A stretch of 64,000 bases of DNA, from positions 138,189 to 202,188 of the forward strand of contig JAHDBC010000001.1 of NCBI GenBank assembly GCA_020630595.1, given 5' to 3'. This document shows positions 1 through 10,217 of this stretch, one piece after another (position 1 is the stretch's first letter; every line of letters starts with the position of its first letter). The stretch is from Planktomarina sp. (GTDB lineage Bacteria > Pseudomonadota > Alphaproteobacteria > Rhodobacterales > Rhodobacteraceae). The translations under genes were made by a program, and so were the position numbers. The notes under the pieces are model-generated. The model was not told the DNA's origin, did no database searches, and saw nothing but the letters and a program-made list of their open reading frames with translations.

Positions 1-678
1 GGCGAATTGGATTTTGAAATCCCGTTTTCGGTGGATGAAATCGAAGACGCCAAGAAAGCCGTGCTAAAGGCCAACGGATTGTCCGACGCATATGTGCGCG
101 CAATCGCATGGCGCGGCGCAGGCGAAGACATGGGCGTCGCATCTGCACGCAACCCGGTTCATCTTGCCATCGCGGCATGGGAATGGGGCGCATACTATGG
201 CGACGCGAAATACGATGGCGCCAAGCTGGATATTTCGAAATGGAAACGGCCATCCCCGGAAACCATTCCCGTCCATGCCAAGGCCGCTGGATTGTACATG
301 ATCTGTACAACCTCCAAACACGCCGCCGAAGCCAAAGGGTGCAGCGACGCCCTGTTCATGGATTATCGCGGCTACGTGGCCGAAGCGACCGGCGCGAATA
401 TCTTTTTCGTGAAAGATGGCGAAGTGCACACCCCGCTGGCTGATTGTTTCCTGAACGGCCTGACGCGGCAAACCGTGATTGGCATGCTGCGGGACAAACA
501 GATCAAGGTTCACGAACGCCACATCATGCCAGAAGAACTGGACAGTTTCGAACAGTGCTGGCTGACCGGCACCGCCGCCGAAGTCACACCGGTTGGGCAG
601 ATCGGCGAACACAAATATGTCGTGGGTGATCTGTGCCGCCAGATGGCCGAAGATTACGAGGCATTGGTCCGGTCTTAA
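1..678 (+). CDS. ilvE: Branched-chain amino acid aminotransferase, 3' part (partial)
   Basis: PLP-dependent fold-type IV aminotransferase that makes Val, Leu and Ile from their 2-oxo acids with glutamate as amino donor. The frame is open to the left window edge, so the N-terminus is missing and the track start at base 7 (a TTG) is artificial. The visible part holds the class IV pattern: a probable PLP lysine in HAKAAGLYM, a conserved glutamate in EATGANIFF, and the cofactor-binding NGLTRQTVIGMLRD. It ends in TAA, followed by an intrinsic terminator. D-amino-acid aminotransferase or ADC lyase are less likely, because the long VHAKAAGLYMICTTSKHAAEAKG stretch (quoted in part) fits IlvE better. 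Confidence 0.88.
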   Translation, partial: GELDFEIPFSVDEIEDAKKAVLKANGLSDAYVRAIAWRGAGEDMGVASARNPVHLAIAAWEWGAYYGDAKYDGAKLDISKWKRPSPETIPVHAKAAGLYMICTTSKHAAEAKGCSDALFMDYRGYVAEATGANIFFVKDGEVHTPLADCFLNGLTRQTVIGMLRDKQIKVHERHIMPEELDSFEQCWLTGTAAEVTPVGQIGEHKYVVGDLCRQMAEDYEALVRS

Positions 679-696
679 CCCGGCCCATAATCAATC

Positions 697-728
697 AAAA
701 AGCCCCGCCAACCGGACGGGGCTTTTTT
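697..728. terminator. Intrinsic terminator between convergent genes
   Basis: AAAAAGCCCCG, a short loop, then CGGGGCTTTTTT. The GC stem is flanked by A-runs on one side and a T-run on the other, so it can stop transcription from both ilvE (plus) and the small minus-strand gene that ends at 729. Confidence 0.85.
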
Positions 729-989
729 CTATTTTCGTTCCAGATCAGTCAGCCGCTGGCCGTCATCGCCCAGATGGTTGCCCGCATCGCCAGCCCAATC
801 GCCTTCCTGTTTGATCGCTTCGGCCTGTTCGGGTGGCAGTTCACGGGCCAAATCTGCGACTGGACGGTCGTCGCGGTCCACTTCTTCCAGTTCAGTCAAC
901 TGCGCGGCACCGGCATTTGGAATCTCTGTCAGGTTTTCCGTATGCGTGCCGGATCCCGGCTGGGTGCTGTCTGTTGTTTTGTCGGCCAT
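729..989 (-). CDS. Small acidic hypothetical protein (86 aa)
   Basis: Not recognised. The track shows a 276-aa frame, but the part beyond residue 191 is better read as a separate gene. An ATG at 987-989 is preceded by a strong ribosome binding site (AAAGGAGAACGCAC-ATG), and the upstream residues are antisense to copD. The product is strongly acidic, rich in Asp, Glu, Gly and Thr, with no signal peptide or membrane segment (for example TELEEVDRDDRPVADLAREL). It is probably a soluble, partly disordered cytosolic protein. It ends at the terminator shared with ilvE. Function unknown. Confidence 0.7.
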   Translation of the reverse strand: MADKTTDSTQPGSGTHTENLTEIPNAGAAQLTELEEVDRDDRPVADLARELPPEQAEAIKQEGDWAGDAGNHLGDDGQRLTDLERK

Positions 990-1033
990 GTGCGTTCTCC
1001 TTTGGATAAAGAACGCGGGTGGATCGAATTGGT

Positions 1034-1828
1034 TCAAATTGCGGGGGGCGACTGATGCGTCAGCCATGCGGTAGCGCAAATCACAGCCCCAAAGATCACT
1101 GTTTCGACGCGCACCGTTCGGTGCAGGGCGGCAGCCGACTGTGTTGCGACACTGCGGCGGTTGTACACAGCGCACAGCAAAACACCCACCACCAGCGCAA
1201 CCTTGACCAAAAGCGTGCGGCCATAGGAGTCTGATACCAACGCGCTGACGGACCCAACCATCAGGTAAGACAGGACAAGTCCGAATGCGATTGCAAGTGG
1301 CACCAATGCCATGGCCCAGCGCCCAAACCACGCACCGACCGAAACCTTGGCACCCCGGTCCGCACACAGGATCAGGACAATCCCACCGGCCCAGAACGCC
1401 ATAACACCCACGTGAAAGGCCACAAGGGACATGGCATACCCAGACACGGCAGCGCCATGCCCCGTCGATGCGATGGCAAACACAACGCCAACGACCGCCG
1501 CAACGCCAAACCCGAACCACAGGCCGGACAGCATCAAAAAGCCCCCGGCAATCGCCCATGCAAAATCAGATCGCGCTTTGGGGGTTTCCAACAGAATTTC
1601 ATGGATAAACGGATCAAACATCCCGTCCCATGCCCCGGCCAGATCATAGGCTGACGTCGCATAACTGCCCGCCGCCCCAGCCAGCAGAACCGCCCCAAAC
1701 GCAGCGCCCCACCATGGTCGGGGCATCATCGCCTGCCCAGCGCCAAGCAAACGCAGAACAAAGGGGCCTGTTCCAAAAAAGCCCGCACCCAAAAGCACGG
1801 CCTTTAGGGTGACAGTCAGGATGATCAT
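1034..1828 (-). CDS. copD: CopD-family copper resistance membrane protein
   Basis: Integral inner-membrane protein of 264 aa with about eight hydrophobic helices throughout (for example ALVPLAIAFGLVLSYLMVG). It matches the CopD family, whose members are linked to copper import or handling together with periplasmic CopC. The assignment rests on topology and on its place directly after copC: the two genes overlap by 4 nt (ATGA), which indicates one transcript and translational coupling. A conserved cytochrome-like His pattern is hard to confirm by eye. It lies downstream of gyrB on the same strand. Confidence 0.75.
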   Translation of the reverse strand: MIILTVTLKAVLLGAGFFGTGPFVLRLLGAGQAMMPRPWWGAAFGAVLLAGAAGSYATSAYDLAGAWDGMFDPFIHEILLETPKARSDFAWAIAGGFLMLSGLWFGFGVAAVVGVVFAIASTGHGAAVSGYAMSLVAFHVGVMAFWAGGIVLILCADRGAKVSVGAWFGRWAMALVPLAIAFGLVLSYLMVGSVSALVSDSYGRTLLVKVALVVGVLLCAVYNRRSVATQSAAALHRTVRVETVIFGAVICATAWLTHQSPPAI

Positions 1829-2175
1829 TGTTCCGTCAATGTGAACGAAACAGTCCCCGTTTGAACGTGGCCATCAGACCCGATCCCGCGCCAGTCCAGC
1901 GTGATCAACCCCGGTGCCAGCGCTGTGTCAGCCGGGATGTCAAACACCGTGGCCGCAGGGCCGCGCGGCACATCCAACCGAACCACTGTTTCGTTTTCAG
2001 TCAACGTCACAACCGCAAGCCGCATGGGGTTGGCAAAGGTCAGCGTGATCACAGGGGGCAGTTCAGCAATAACCGACCCCATCGCCGGATTTGATCCGGA
2101 CAGCTTTGAATGCGCCTGCGCAACGTGCGCCCCAAAGATTGAAACGGCGACCAATGTCAGAACACGTATCCACAT
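1825..2175 (-). CDS. copC: CopC-domain periplasmic copper-binding protein
   Basis: Small periplasmic beta-barrel protein of the CopC family, about 116 aa. A signal peptide (MWIRVLTLVAVSIFGAHVAQA) would be cut after AQA to leave a mature N-terminus HSKLSGSNP, whose His1 is the known Cu(II) ligand. A second conserved His lies in SDGHVQTGTVSF near the C-terminus. I chose the ATG at 2175 over the track start at 2199: it places the signal peptide correctly and begins one base after the gyrB stop. The protein should deliver or bind copper for the overlapping copD product. Confidence 0.85.
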   Translation of the reverse strand: MWIRVLTLVAVSIFGAHVAQAHSKLSGSNPAMGSVIAELPPVITLTFANPMRLAVVTLTENETVVRLDVPRGPAATVFDIPADTALAPGLITLDWRGIGSDGHVQTGTVSFTLTEQ

Positions 2176-2176
2176 G

Positions 2177-4600
<2,424 letters not shown>

Positions 4601-4641
4601 CTATCTTTCGTTGCCCGTTTTATAGGGGATTTACAGGTCAA

Positions 4642-4658
4642 TGTCACGTGTCTGACAC
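4642..4658. promoter_or_regulatory. Inverted repeat upstream of gyrB
   Basis: TGTCA-N6-TGACA, overlapping a second dyad GTGTC-T-GACAC, in the 79-bp interval between the desaturase stop and the gyrB start. The symmetry suggests a dimeric regulator site or a weak hairpin near a gyrB promoter. The binding protein is unknown. Confidence 0.35.
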
Positions 4659-4670
4659 AAGATGTTGGGG

Positions 4671-5552
4671 CTATAGATCGCGGGTGTATTCCGCCGTGAA
4701 CGCCCGGTAGCCCTGCGTGGTCACGGCCAGATGATCCTGCACCTGTTCATGCAATTCAGGCAACTTGTGAAAGGGCACCGAAGGATAGGCATGATGTTCC
4801 GCATGGAACGGCATGTTCCATGCAAAAAACCGCACGATCCGGTTGGTCAGCGTTGTGCGGCTGTTCATGAACATATCGGCAACCTGCGGGCACCGACCAT
4901 GTTCTGCCAATGTGTACAGGCGCAAAACCGGCTGACCTATCAACGCTGGCACGATCCACAGCCAAACCAATGCTGGCGTAACCAACAGGCTTGCAAGGCC
5001 GATGGCATAAACCCCCACCAGAATACGCGCTTCCCGCACCACGCGGGGTTTCGCGCGGTCCGGAACAAAATCGCCGTCCACCTGACCCCGGGCCAAACGC
5101 AGCGTTGTACGGATCATGGACCCCCAATAGGGCAACCCAGACAGGTACCAGATAAATTGCAGCCATGTTTCTGGTCGGGGCGTTGCGATTTCCGGGTCTT
5201 TGCCGGGAATGTTTGTGTGCCGGTGATGCGCCAGATGAAAATAACGAAACCATTCGAATGGCAGGATCAAAACGACCCCACACAGACGCCCCACCCATTC
5301 GTTCAAGGGATCAAGGGCAAAGGGCGTTTTATGGGTGCATTCATGTTCCAGCGTGAACAGGAAAACCAAGGCAGTGCCGTACAGCGGCAAAACAACCGCC
5401 CAAAAGGGCCAGCCTTGGGCGATCCAGACCGCACAAATCCCCAAAACCCCAACATGCCCTGCCAAATGCAAAAGCCCGGCCCCATTGGACCGTTTCGTCA
5501 AATCGGCTTTTGCATCTGCTGAAAGCTGGGACAGGTATGTTTTGTAATCCAT
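4671..5552 (-). CDS. Membrane fatty acid desaturase family protein
   Basis: Di-iron integral membrane desaturase/hydroxylase, 293 aa. The three histidine boxes that hold the iron pair are all present and in order: HECTH (~85-90), HLAHHRHTN (~127) and HAEHHAYPSVPFHKL (~250), with hydrophobic pairs between them. The substrate cannot be told; acyl-lipid desaturation or a carotenoid ketolase/hydroxylase-like role are both possible. It starts 3 bp after the LysE-family gene and probably shares the dnaA-recF transcript. It is an accessory insertion between recF and gyrB. Confidence 0.85.
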   Translation of the reverse strand: MDYKTYLSQLSADAKADLTKRSNGAGLLHLAGHVGVLGICAVWIAQGWPFWAVVLPLYGTALVFLFTLEHECTHKTPFALDPLNEWVGRLCGVVLILPFEWFRYFHLAHHRHTNIPGKDPEIATPRPETWLQFIWYLSGLPYWGSMIRTTLRLARGQVDGDFVPDRAKPRVVREARILVGVYAIGLASLLVTPALVWLWIVPALIGQPVLRLYTLAEHGRCPQVADMFMNSRTTLTNRIVRFFAWNMPFHAEHHAYPSVPFHKLPELHEQVQDHLAVTTQGYRAFTAEYTRDL

Positions 5553-5555
5553 CGA

Positions 5556-6179
5556 TTAAGCCGTAAAGGGGATGATCACACCCACGATAATCAGCATGCC
5601 CCCCGCTGCAAGGTTTGTGCGCCGCACCGCCGTATCAGACCGAAGAAATCGCCGGATCCGATCCACAAACAGCGCCAGCGCCAAATTCCCAGTCAGCGGA
5701 ACAAAGAATGATGTCGCGCAGATCGCGGCGGTATCTATCCCGTTCACTGCGCTGACATCGAAAAAGCTGGGCAACAGGGCAAGGTAAAACACACTGGCCT
5801 TGGGGTTTGCCCCAACCGCCACAAGCCCTGCCAAAAAACCGGGCACGAAACCCGGGCGGGTCAAACGGGAATCGCCCGTGATCAGGGACCCCGCAGACCG
5901 GATCACGATCCAACCCATCCAAATCAGGATGCCCCCCGCAGCAAAGCGCAGAACGGTCAACGTGCCGTCATAGGCATCTGCCAGAACGCTAAGGCCCAAA
6001 ATAACCAAAAGCGCCCACAGAACATCACCCACAGCCACCCCCAATGACAGGGACAGCGCGCCATGAAAGCCACCTGACATGGCCCGTGCCAAAACCGCCA
6101 GCCAGACGGGGCCGGGTGTGATGAACAAAACGAACAACGCCCCAGCGTAAAGCGCCAATTCAGTGGCCGTGATCGTCAT
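5556..6179 (-). CDS. LysE/RhtB-family amino acid exporter
   Basis: Inner-membrane efflux protein of 207 aa with about six helices. The N-terminal LFVLFITPGPVWLAVLARAM and following glycine-rich helix GVAVGDVLWALLVILGL are typical of LysE/RhtB translocators, which export amino acids or related metabolites by proton antiport. The start codon overlaps the recF stop by 4 nt (ATGA), so it is translationally coupled to recF although the functions look unrelated. The transported substrate is unknown. Confidence 0.87.
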   Translation of the reverse strand: MTITATELALYAGALFVLFITPGPVWLAVLARAMSGGFHGALSLSLGVAVGDVLWALLVILGLSVLADAYDGTLTVLRFAAGGILIWMGWIVIRSAGSLITGDSRLTRPGFVPGFLAGLVAVGANPKASVFYLALLPSFFDVSAVNGIDTAAICATSFFVPLTGNLALALFVDRIRRFLRSDTAVRRTNLAAGGMLIIVGVIIPFTA

Positions 6180-7276
6180 CCGCGCACCGCAACGGTGGAT
6201 CGGTTTTCAATTTCTGCAACTTCCAAATGCTGTGCGCGATCGCCCAATTCATCAAACAATTCAGGGCCTGTGCCTGTCATCCAGGCCTGCGCCCCCAACG
6301 CACAGATTTCATCATAAAGCGCGGCGCGGCGGTCTGCATCCAGATGCGCCGCCACTTCGTCCAACAGCAATACGGGCGGTTCGCCAACGCGGTCTTTCAG
6401 CGCGCGCCCGTTGGCAAGGATCAGTGAAATCAGCAACGCCTTTTGTTCGCCGGTGCTGCTGTCTTTGGCGGGCACGTTCTTGGCCGCAAAAACCCCGTAA
6501 ACGTCATCGCGATGCGGCCCGATCAAGGTGCGCCCGGCCTGAATGTCGCGCGGGCGGCTGTCTGCGATCATCGCGGCCAGTTGCGCGGGATCGTTGGGCA
6601 GATCGTCCACTTCGCTGTTGGTTAGGGTCAAATCCGCCGTGGGAAAGGCCGTTTCGGCCCGGTCCTGCGCAGCGGCGATTTCGGCAATCGTGTCTTGTCG
6701 GTTGCGGCGGATGGCGGCCCCCGCTTCGCCCATCTGTTGTTCCAACACCCCGTACCAATGGGGGTCGCGCACCATGTCCTTTAGCAGACGGTTGCGTTCG
6801 CGCATGGCTTTTTCATAGGCCAGCACGTGATCGGCGTGGGACGGTTCGAACGACAGGGTCATACGGTCCAGAAAACGCCTGCGCCCTTCGGCCCCTTCGA
6901 TCCACAACCGGTCCATGGACGGGATCAGCCAGACGACCCGCATGATACGGCCCAACGCCACTTGCGTTGCGGCTTTGTCGTCAATTCTGACCTGACGCGC
7001 ACCCCCCTGTTCGGACCATGTTTGCACTTCGTGCAGGCGCCCTTGTGATGTGACATTGGCCTTGATTTTCCACCCCAAGGCTTCGGGGCGGCGTGTCATA
7101 TCCTCTGCGCTGGCGCGGCGAATGCCCCGGCCCGGCGACAGCAGCGATACAGCTTCCAGAATATTGGTTTTTCCCGCCCCATTGGCCCCGAAAATGGCCA
7201 ATGGGCGATCATCACAGTCCAGACGCACCACATGGTGCGACCGAAAATGTGACAGGGTAAGATGGCTGACAGACAG
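6176..7276 (-). CDS. recF: DNA replication/repair protein RecF (probable CTG start)
   Basis: SMC-like ATPase that helps load RecA at gaps together with RecO and RecR. Visible are Walker A GANGAGKTN, a signature region near TLIGPHRDD and STGEQKALLISL, and Walker B PVLLLDEVAAHLD. The track start is a GTG at 7231, but the codons upstream encode HLTLSHFRSHH, the conserved first strand of RecF. With the CTG at 7276 as start, Walker A falls near residue 30, as in known RecF proteins, and the length is 366 aa. No ATG, GTG or TTG exists between the dnaN stop and 7231. recF shares its reading frame with dnaN, which ends just upstream at TGA 7283-7285. Confidence 0.88.
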   Translation of the reverse strand: MSVSHLTLSHFRSHHVVRLDCDDRPLAIFGANGAGKTNILEAVSLLSPGRGIRRASAEDMTRRPEALGWKIKANVTSQGRLHEVQTWSEQGGARQVRIDDKAATQVALGRIMRVVWLIPSMDRLWIEGAEGRRRFLDRMTLSFEPSHADHVLAYEKAMRERNRLLKDMVRDPHWYGVLEQQMGEAGAAIRRNRQDTIAEIAAAQDRAETAFPTADLTLTNSEVDDLPNDPAQLAAMIADSRPRDIQAGRTLIGPHRDDVYGVFAAKNVPAKDSSTGEQKALLISLILANGRALKDRVGEPPVLLLDEVAAHLDADRRAALYDEICALGAQAWMTGTGPELFDELGDRAQHLEVAEIENRSTVAVRG

Positions 7277-7282
7277 GGTGCG

Positions 7283-8401
7283 TCAGACCCGCATCGGCAT
7301 AACGACATAGATCGCAGACGTATCGTTGCCTTCGCGCATCAATGTCGGGTCACCGGGCGAATTGAACAGGAACACGGCATTTTCGCGGTCCACCTGATTG
7401 GCAATTTCCAACAGGTATTTCGCGTTGAACCCGATTTCCATTTTTTCATCACCATAAGCGACGGCAAGTTCTTCTTCGGCGTTGCCCGCATCCGGTGCAT
7501 TGACAGACAGGATCAGTCGATCTTCGTCCAATGCCAGCTTCACTGCGCGGGATCGTTCGGATGACACCGTTGCCACACGATCAACCGCTTTTGCAAAGTC
7601 TGCGGCATCGACTTCCAGTTTCCGCGTGTTCGCGGCTGGGATGACGCGCATGTAATCGGGGAACGTTCCATCGATCACCTTGGACGTCAACGTGACATCC
7701 GGCGTTGCAAAACGCACTTTGGTTTCTGAAACGGATACCGCAATCTGTGCGTCATCATCATCCAGCAATTTGCGCAGTTCGTTCACCGTTTTGCGCGGTA
7801 CGATCACGCCCGGCATGTCTGCGGCCCCCGCTGGAACATCCGCATCAATGCGGGCCAACCGATGGCCATCGGTTGCGACGGCACGCAAAACCTTGCCATC
7901 ATCACCGTCAGCGACGTGCAAATAGATGCCGTTCAGATAATAGCGCGTTTCTTCGGTTGAAATCGCAAACTTCGCCTTGTCGAACAGGCGGCGCAAAACC
8001 ATCGCAGACGCGGAATAATTCGCCGCGTAATCGGTGGTTGGCATGATCGGGAAATCTTCTTTCGGCAGGGTTGCCAGCTGAAAATTGGACCGCCCGGCTT
8101 CGACGGTCAAACGACCAGATGCGCTGTCGTCTGTCAGATTCACCAACGACCCATCCGGCAGTTTGCGCACAATTTCGTGCAAGGTCACAGCGCTAACCGT
8201 GGTGGCCCCGGATCGTTCGACCATTGCGCTGACCTTGTCGACCACTTCGATATCCAGGTCTGTCGCACGGAACGATACATGATCGCCTTCGGCTTCGATC
8301 AGAACATTCGCCAAAATCGGAATGGTGTTGCGGCGTTCAACAACTGACTGGGCCTGACTGACAGCTTTCAGCAAAGCGCTGCGTTCAATAGACAGTTTCA
8401 T
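7283..8401 (-). CDS. dnaN: DNA polymerase III beta subunit (sliding clamp)
   Basis: Ring-shaped processivity clamp that tethers DNA polymerase III to DNA and binds many replication and repair factors. The 372-aa product starts MKLSIERSALLKAVSQAQSVVERRNTIPIL, quoted here only to SQAQ as the typical N-terminus, and ends with the family's hydrophobic tail YVVMPMRV. It has the usual three-domain length. It lies 67 bp downstream of dnaA and 6 bp upstream of the proposed recF start, so the three are one operon. The stop is TGA in the recF frame. Confidence 0.97.
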   Translation of the reverse strand: MKLSIERSALLKAVSQAQSVVERRNTIPILANVLIEAEGDHVSFRATDLDIEVVDKVSAMVERSGATTVSAVTLHEIVRKLPDGSLVNLTDDSASGRLTVEAGRSNFQLATLPKEDFPIMPTTDYAANYSASAMVLRRLFDKAKFAISTEETRYYLNGIYLHVADGDDGKVLRAVATDGHRLARIDADVPAGAADMPGVIVPRKTVNELRKLLDDDDAQIAVSVSETKVRFATPDVTLTSKVIDGTFPDYMRVIPAANTRKLEVDAADFAKAVDRVATVSSERSRAVKLALDEDRLILSVNAPDAGNAEEELAVAYGDEKMEIGFNAKYLLEIANQVDRENAVFLFNSPGDPTLMREGNDTSAIYVVMPMRV

Positions 8402-8468
8402 GGCGCTGACTCCGTAACATCACTGCGGGGGTAGACCGTAGCGGCTTTTGGCACGGACTCAAGAGGGT

Positions 8469-9815
8469 TTAACCCTCCAAAGCCCGCCGCAGCATAATGA
8501 TATCGTCGGAAATCTGGCTGTCTTGGTTCTGCAGCTCTTCGATCCGTTTCACACCGTGCATGACTGTCGTGTGATCGCGCCCACCAAACCGGCGTCCAAT
8601 TTCAGGAAGGGACCGGGTGGTCAGCTGTTTGCACAGATACATCGCAATCTGCCGGGGCCGCGCAAAGGTACGAACCCGTTTCGGGCCCAGCATATCTGAC
8701 AAACGAATGTTGTAGTGGTCGCTGACTTTGCGCTGAATGTCTTCGACCGTGATCTTGCGGTCGCTGGCGCGCAACACATCCGACAAACAGTCCTGTGTCA
8801 GTTCAATCGTAATGGCCCGCCCAACCAAAGATCCAAAGGCGAACAGCCGGGTCAACGCGCCCTCCAGAACGCGCACGTTGCTGGAAATACGGTGAGCCAG
8901 GAATTCGACCACTTCGGGTCCAATATCGATGCCGGGATACGCTGACCGGTACATATCGATCTTGGCCTGCAAAATCCCAAGCCGCAGTTCGTATGTCGTG
9001 GGGTGCAGATCCACAACCAGACCGCACTGCAGACGGCTGGCGATGCGATCTTCCAGATCCTTGATTTCAGACGGTGCGCGATCTGCGGAAATGATGATCT
9101 GCTTGTTCTGATCCACAAGCGCATTGAACGTGTGAAAAAATTCTTCCTGCGTGCTGTCCTTGCCGGCGATGAATTGAACATCATCCACCATCAACACATC
9201 AACCGACCGAAACAGTTCCTTGAAATCCATCATTTTGCGTTCGCGCAAAGATTGTACAAAGCGGTACATGAACTGTTCCGCAGACAAATACATGACATTC
9301 AGTTTGGGCTGATTGCGCTGCAATTCCCACGCAATTGCGTGCATCAAGTGCGTTTTGCCCAAACCGACACCGCCGTACAAAAACAGCGGGTTAAAGGTCA
9401 CAGGCCCGCCTTCGGCAACGCGTTTGGCGGCGGCATAGGCCAATTCGTTTGGCTTTCCGACGATGAAGTTTTCGAAGGTGAACCGATCATCCAGTTTGGC
9501 ACCGGTCAATTCCTGTGGCCGTTCAGGGCTGGCCACACTTTCGAATGTTGAACGGTTCAGGTTTTGTGGAACCTGTGCGGGAACAGAAAACAGAACACGG
9601 CTGACTTGCAGCCCGGCATTCCGCAATTGATACAAAATATAATCTTCGAAATGTTGCTGAACGTAATTCCCGAAAAAGCTGGTGGGCACTTCGAATACGG
9701 CTGTTTCGCCATCTTCGCCCTTGTAGGTCAGCGGTTCGATCCAAGAGGTATGATTGTTCTGCCCGATCGAATTTTTGAGTTTATCTGACGCAACCTGCCA
9801 AGCGCTAAAGCCCAT
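8469..9815 (-). CDS. dnaA: Chromosomal replication initiator DnaA
   Basis: AAA+ protein that binds DnaA boxes and melts oriC. N-terminal domain I has FSAWQVASDKLKNSIGQN and SWIEPL; Walker A is GGVGLGKTHLMHA; Walker B lies in DVLMVDDVQF; the C-terminal DNA-binding signature is GGRDHTTVMHGVKRIEEL. The ATG at 9815 gives 448 aa; the track start three codons upstream is a TTG and less likely. It is the first gene of dnaA-dnaN-recF and is preceded by a 420-bp non-coding region. The likely oriC is not here but about 37 kb away at 47.0-47.4 kb. Confidence 0.97.
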   Translation of the reverse strand: MGFSAWQVASDKLKNSIGQNNHTSWIEPLTYKGEDGETAVFEVPTSFFGNYVQQHFEDYILYQLRNAGLQVSRVLFSVPAQVPQNLNRSTFESVASPERPQELTGAKLDDRFTFENFIVGKPNELAYAAAKRVAEGGPVTFNPLFLYGGVGLGKTHLMHAIAWELQRNQPKLNVMYLSAEQFMYRFVQSLRERKMMDFKELFRSVDVLMVDDVQFIAGKDSTQEEFFHTFNALVDQNKQIIISADRAPSEIKDLEDRIASRLQCGLVVDLHPTTYELRLGILQAKIDMYRSAYPGIDIGPEVVEFLAHRISSNVRVLEGALTRLFAFGSLVGRAITIELTQDCLSDVLRASDRKITVEDIQRKVSDHYNIRLSDMLGPKRVRTFARPRQIAMYLCKQLTTRSLPEIGRRFGGRDHTTVMHGVKRIEELQNQDSQISDDIIMLRRALEG

Positions 9816-9904
9816 ATTCTTCAAAGTCCATTTTCTGAACGTGCAAACACACGCAATACTTTACCGCCACCGATTCGTCCCAAACCGGTATTGGTTCCCA
9901 CAAC

Positions 9905-9919
9905 CATGGCTAAGCCATG
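9905..9919. promoter_or_regulatory. 15-bp dyad upstream of dnaA
   Basis: CATGGCT-A-AGCCATG, perfect 7-bp arms around a single central base, 90-104 bp upstream of the dnaA ATG. The one-base spacer argues for a protein-binding operator rather than an RNA hairpin. Confidence 0.45.
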
Positions 9920-10023
9920 CTTCCACTAATTATTGGACAAAAGCGCGGCATTATTCTGTCGTCGCGCGGGCGTGTTCTGGTGCACGCTTTCAATGTCCCC
10001 CCATGACCGATCCACAAAAAAGT

Positions 10024-10107
10024 GACTCGATAAGGGAAAATACCAATGGGGGGGCGGGACAATCAACGACTCTTCATTGTTGACTCGGCGATTCACGAAA
10101 AGGAATC
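10024..10107. promoter_or_regulatory. Cluster of five GANTC sites
   Basis: GANTC occurs at 10024, 10068, 10082, 10090 and 10103. Chance expectation is about one per 256 bp. GANTC is the CcrM methylation target in alphaproteobacteria, and methylation state of the dnaA promoter is known to time dnaA expression in Caulobacter. A similar role here is inference. Confidence 0.55.
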
Positions 10108-10186
10108 TGTTAAGCATTTGTAAATCTGGGTAAATTTTAGCAATTCAGGTCGGGACCAACCCGGGGCTGGGGGGCATGCCCAAAAA

Positions 10187-10217
10187 TGAAAAAGGCCAGC
10201 AAAATGCCAGCCTTTTC
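10187..10217 (-). terminator. Intrinsic terminator of rpsT
   Basis: On the minus strand AAAAGGCTGGCATTTTGCTG then GCCTTTTT. GGC/GCC and GCA/TGC pair around a TTT loop with two G-U wobbles between, followed by a T-run. It lies about 20 bp after the rpsT stop. Confidence 0.8.

Noticed and set aside
1405-1420. CACGTGAAA half-site as a third parS
   Set aside because: Only the core matches; seven mismatches to the 16-bp palindrome.
990-1559. N-terminal 190 residues of the 276-aa minus-strand frame 729-1559
   Set aside because: They overlap copD in another frame and have an odd Cys/Arg/Gly-rich composition; a strong Shine-Dalgarno supports a start at 989.
4731-5522. 263-aa plus-strand ORF opposite the desaturase
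   Set aside because: Antisense of the histidine-box desaturase; no domain or ribosome binding site.
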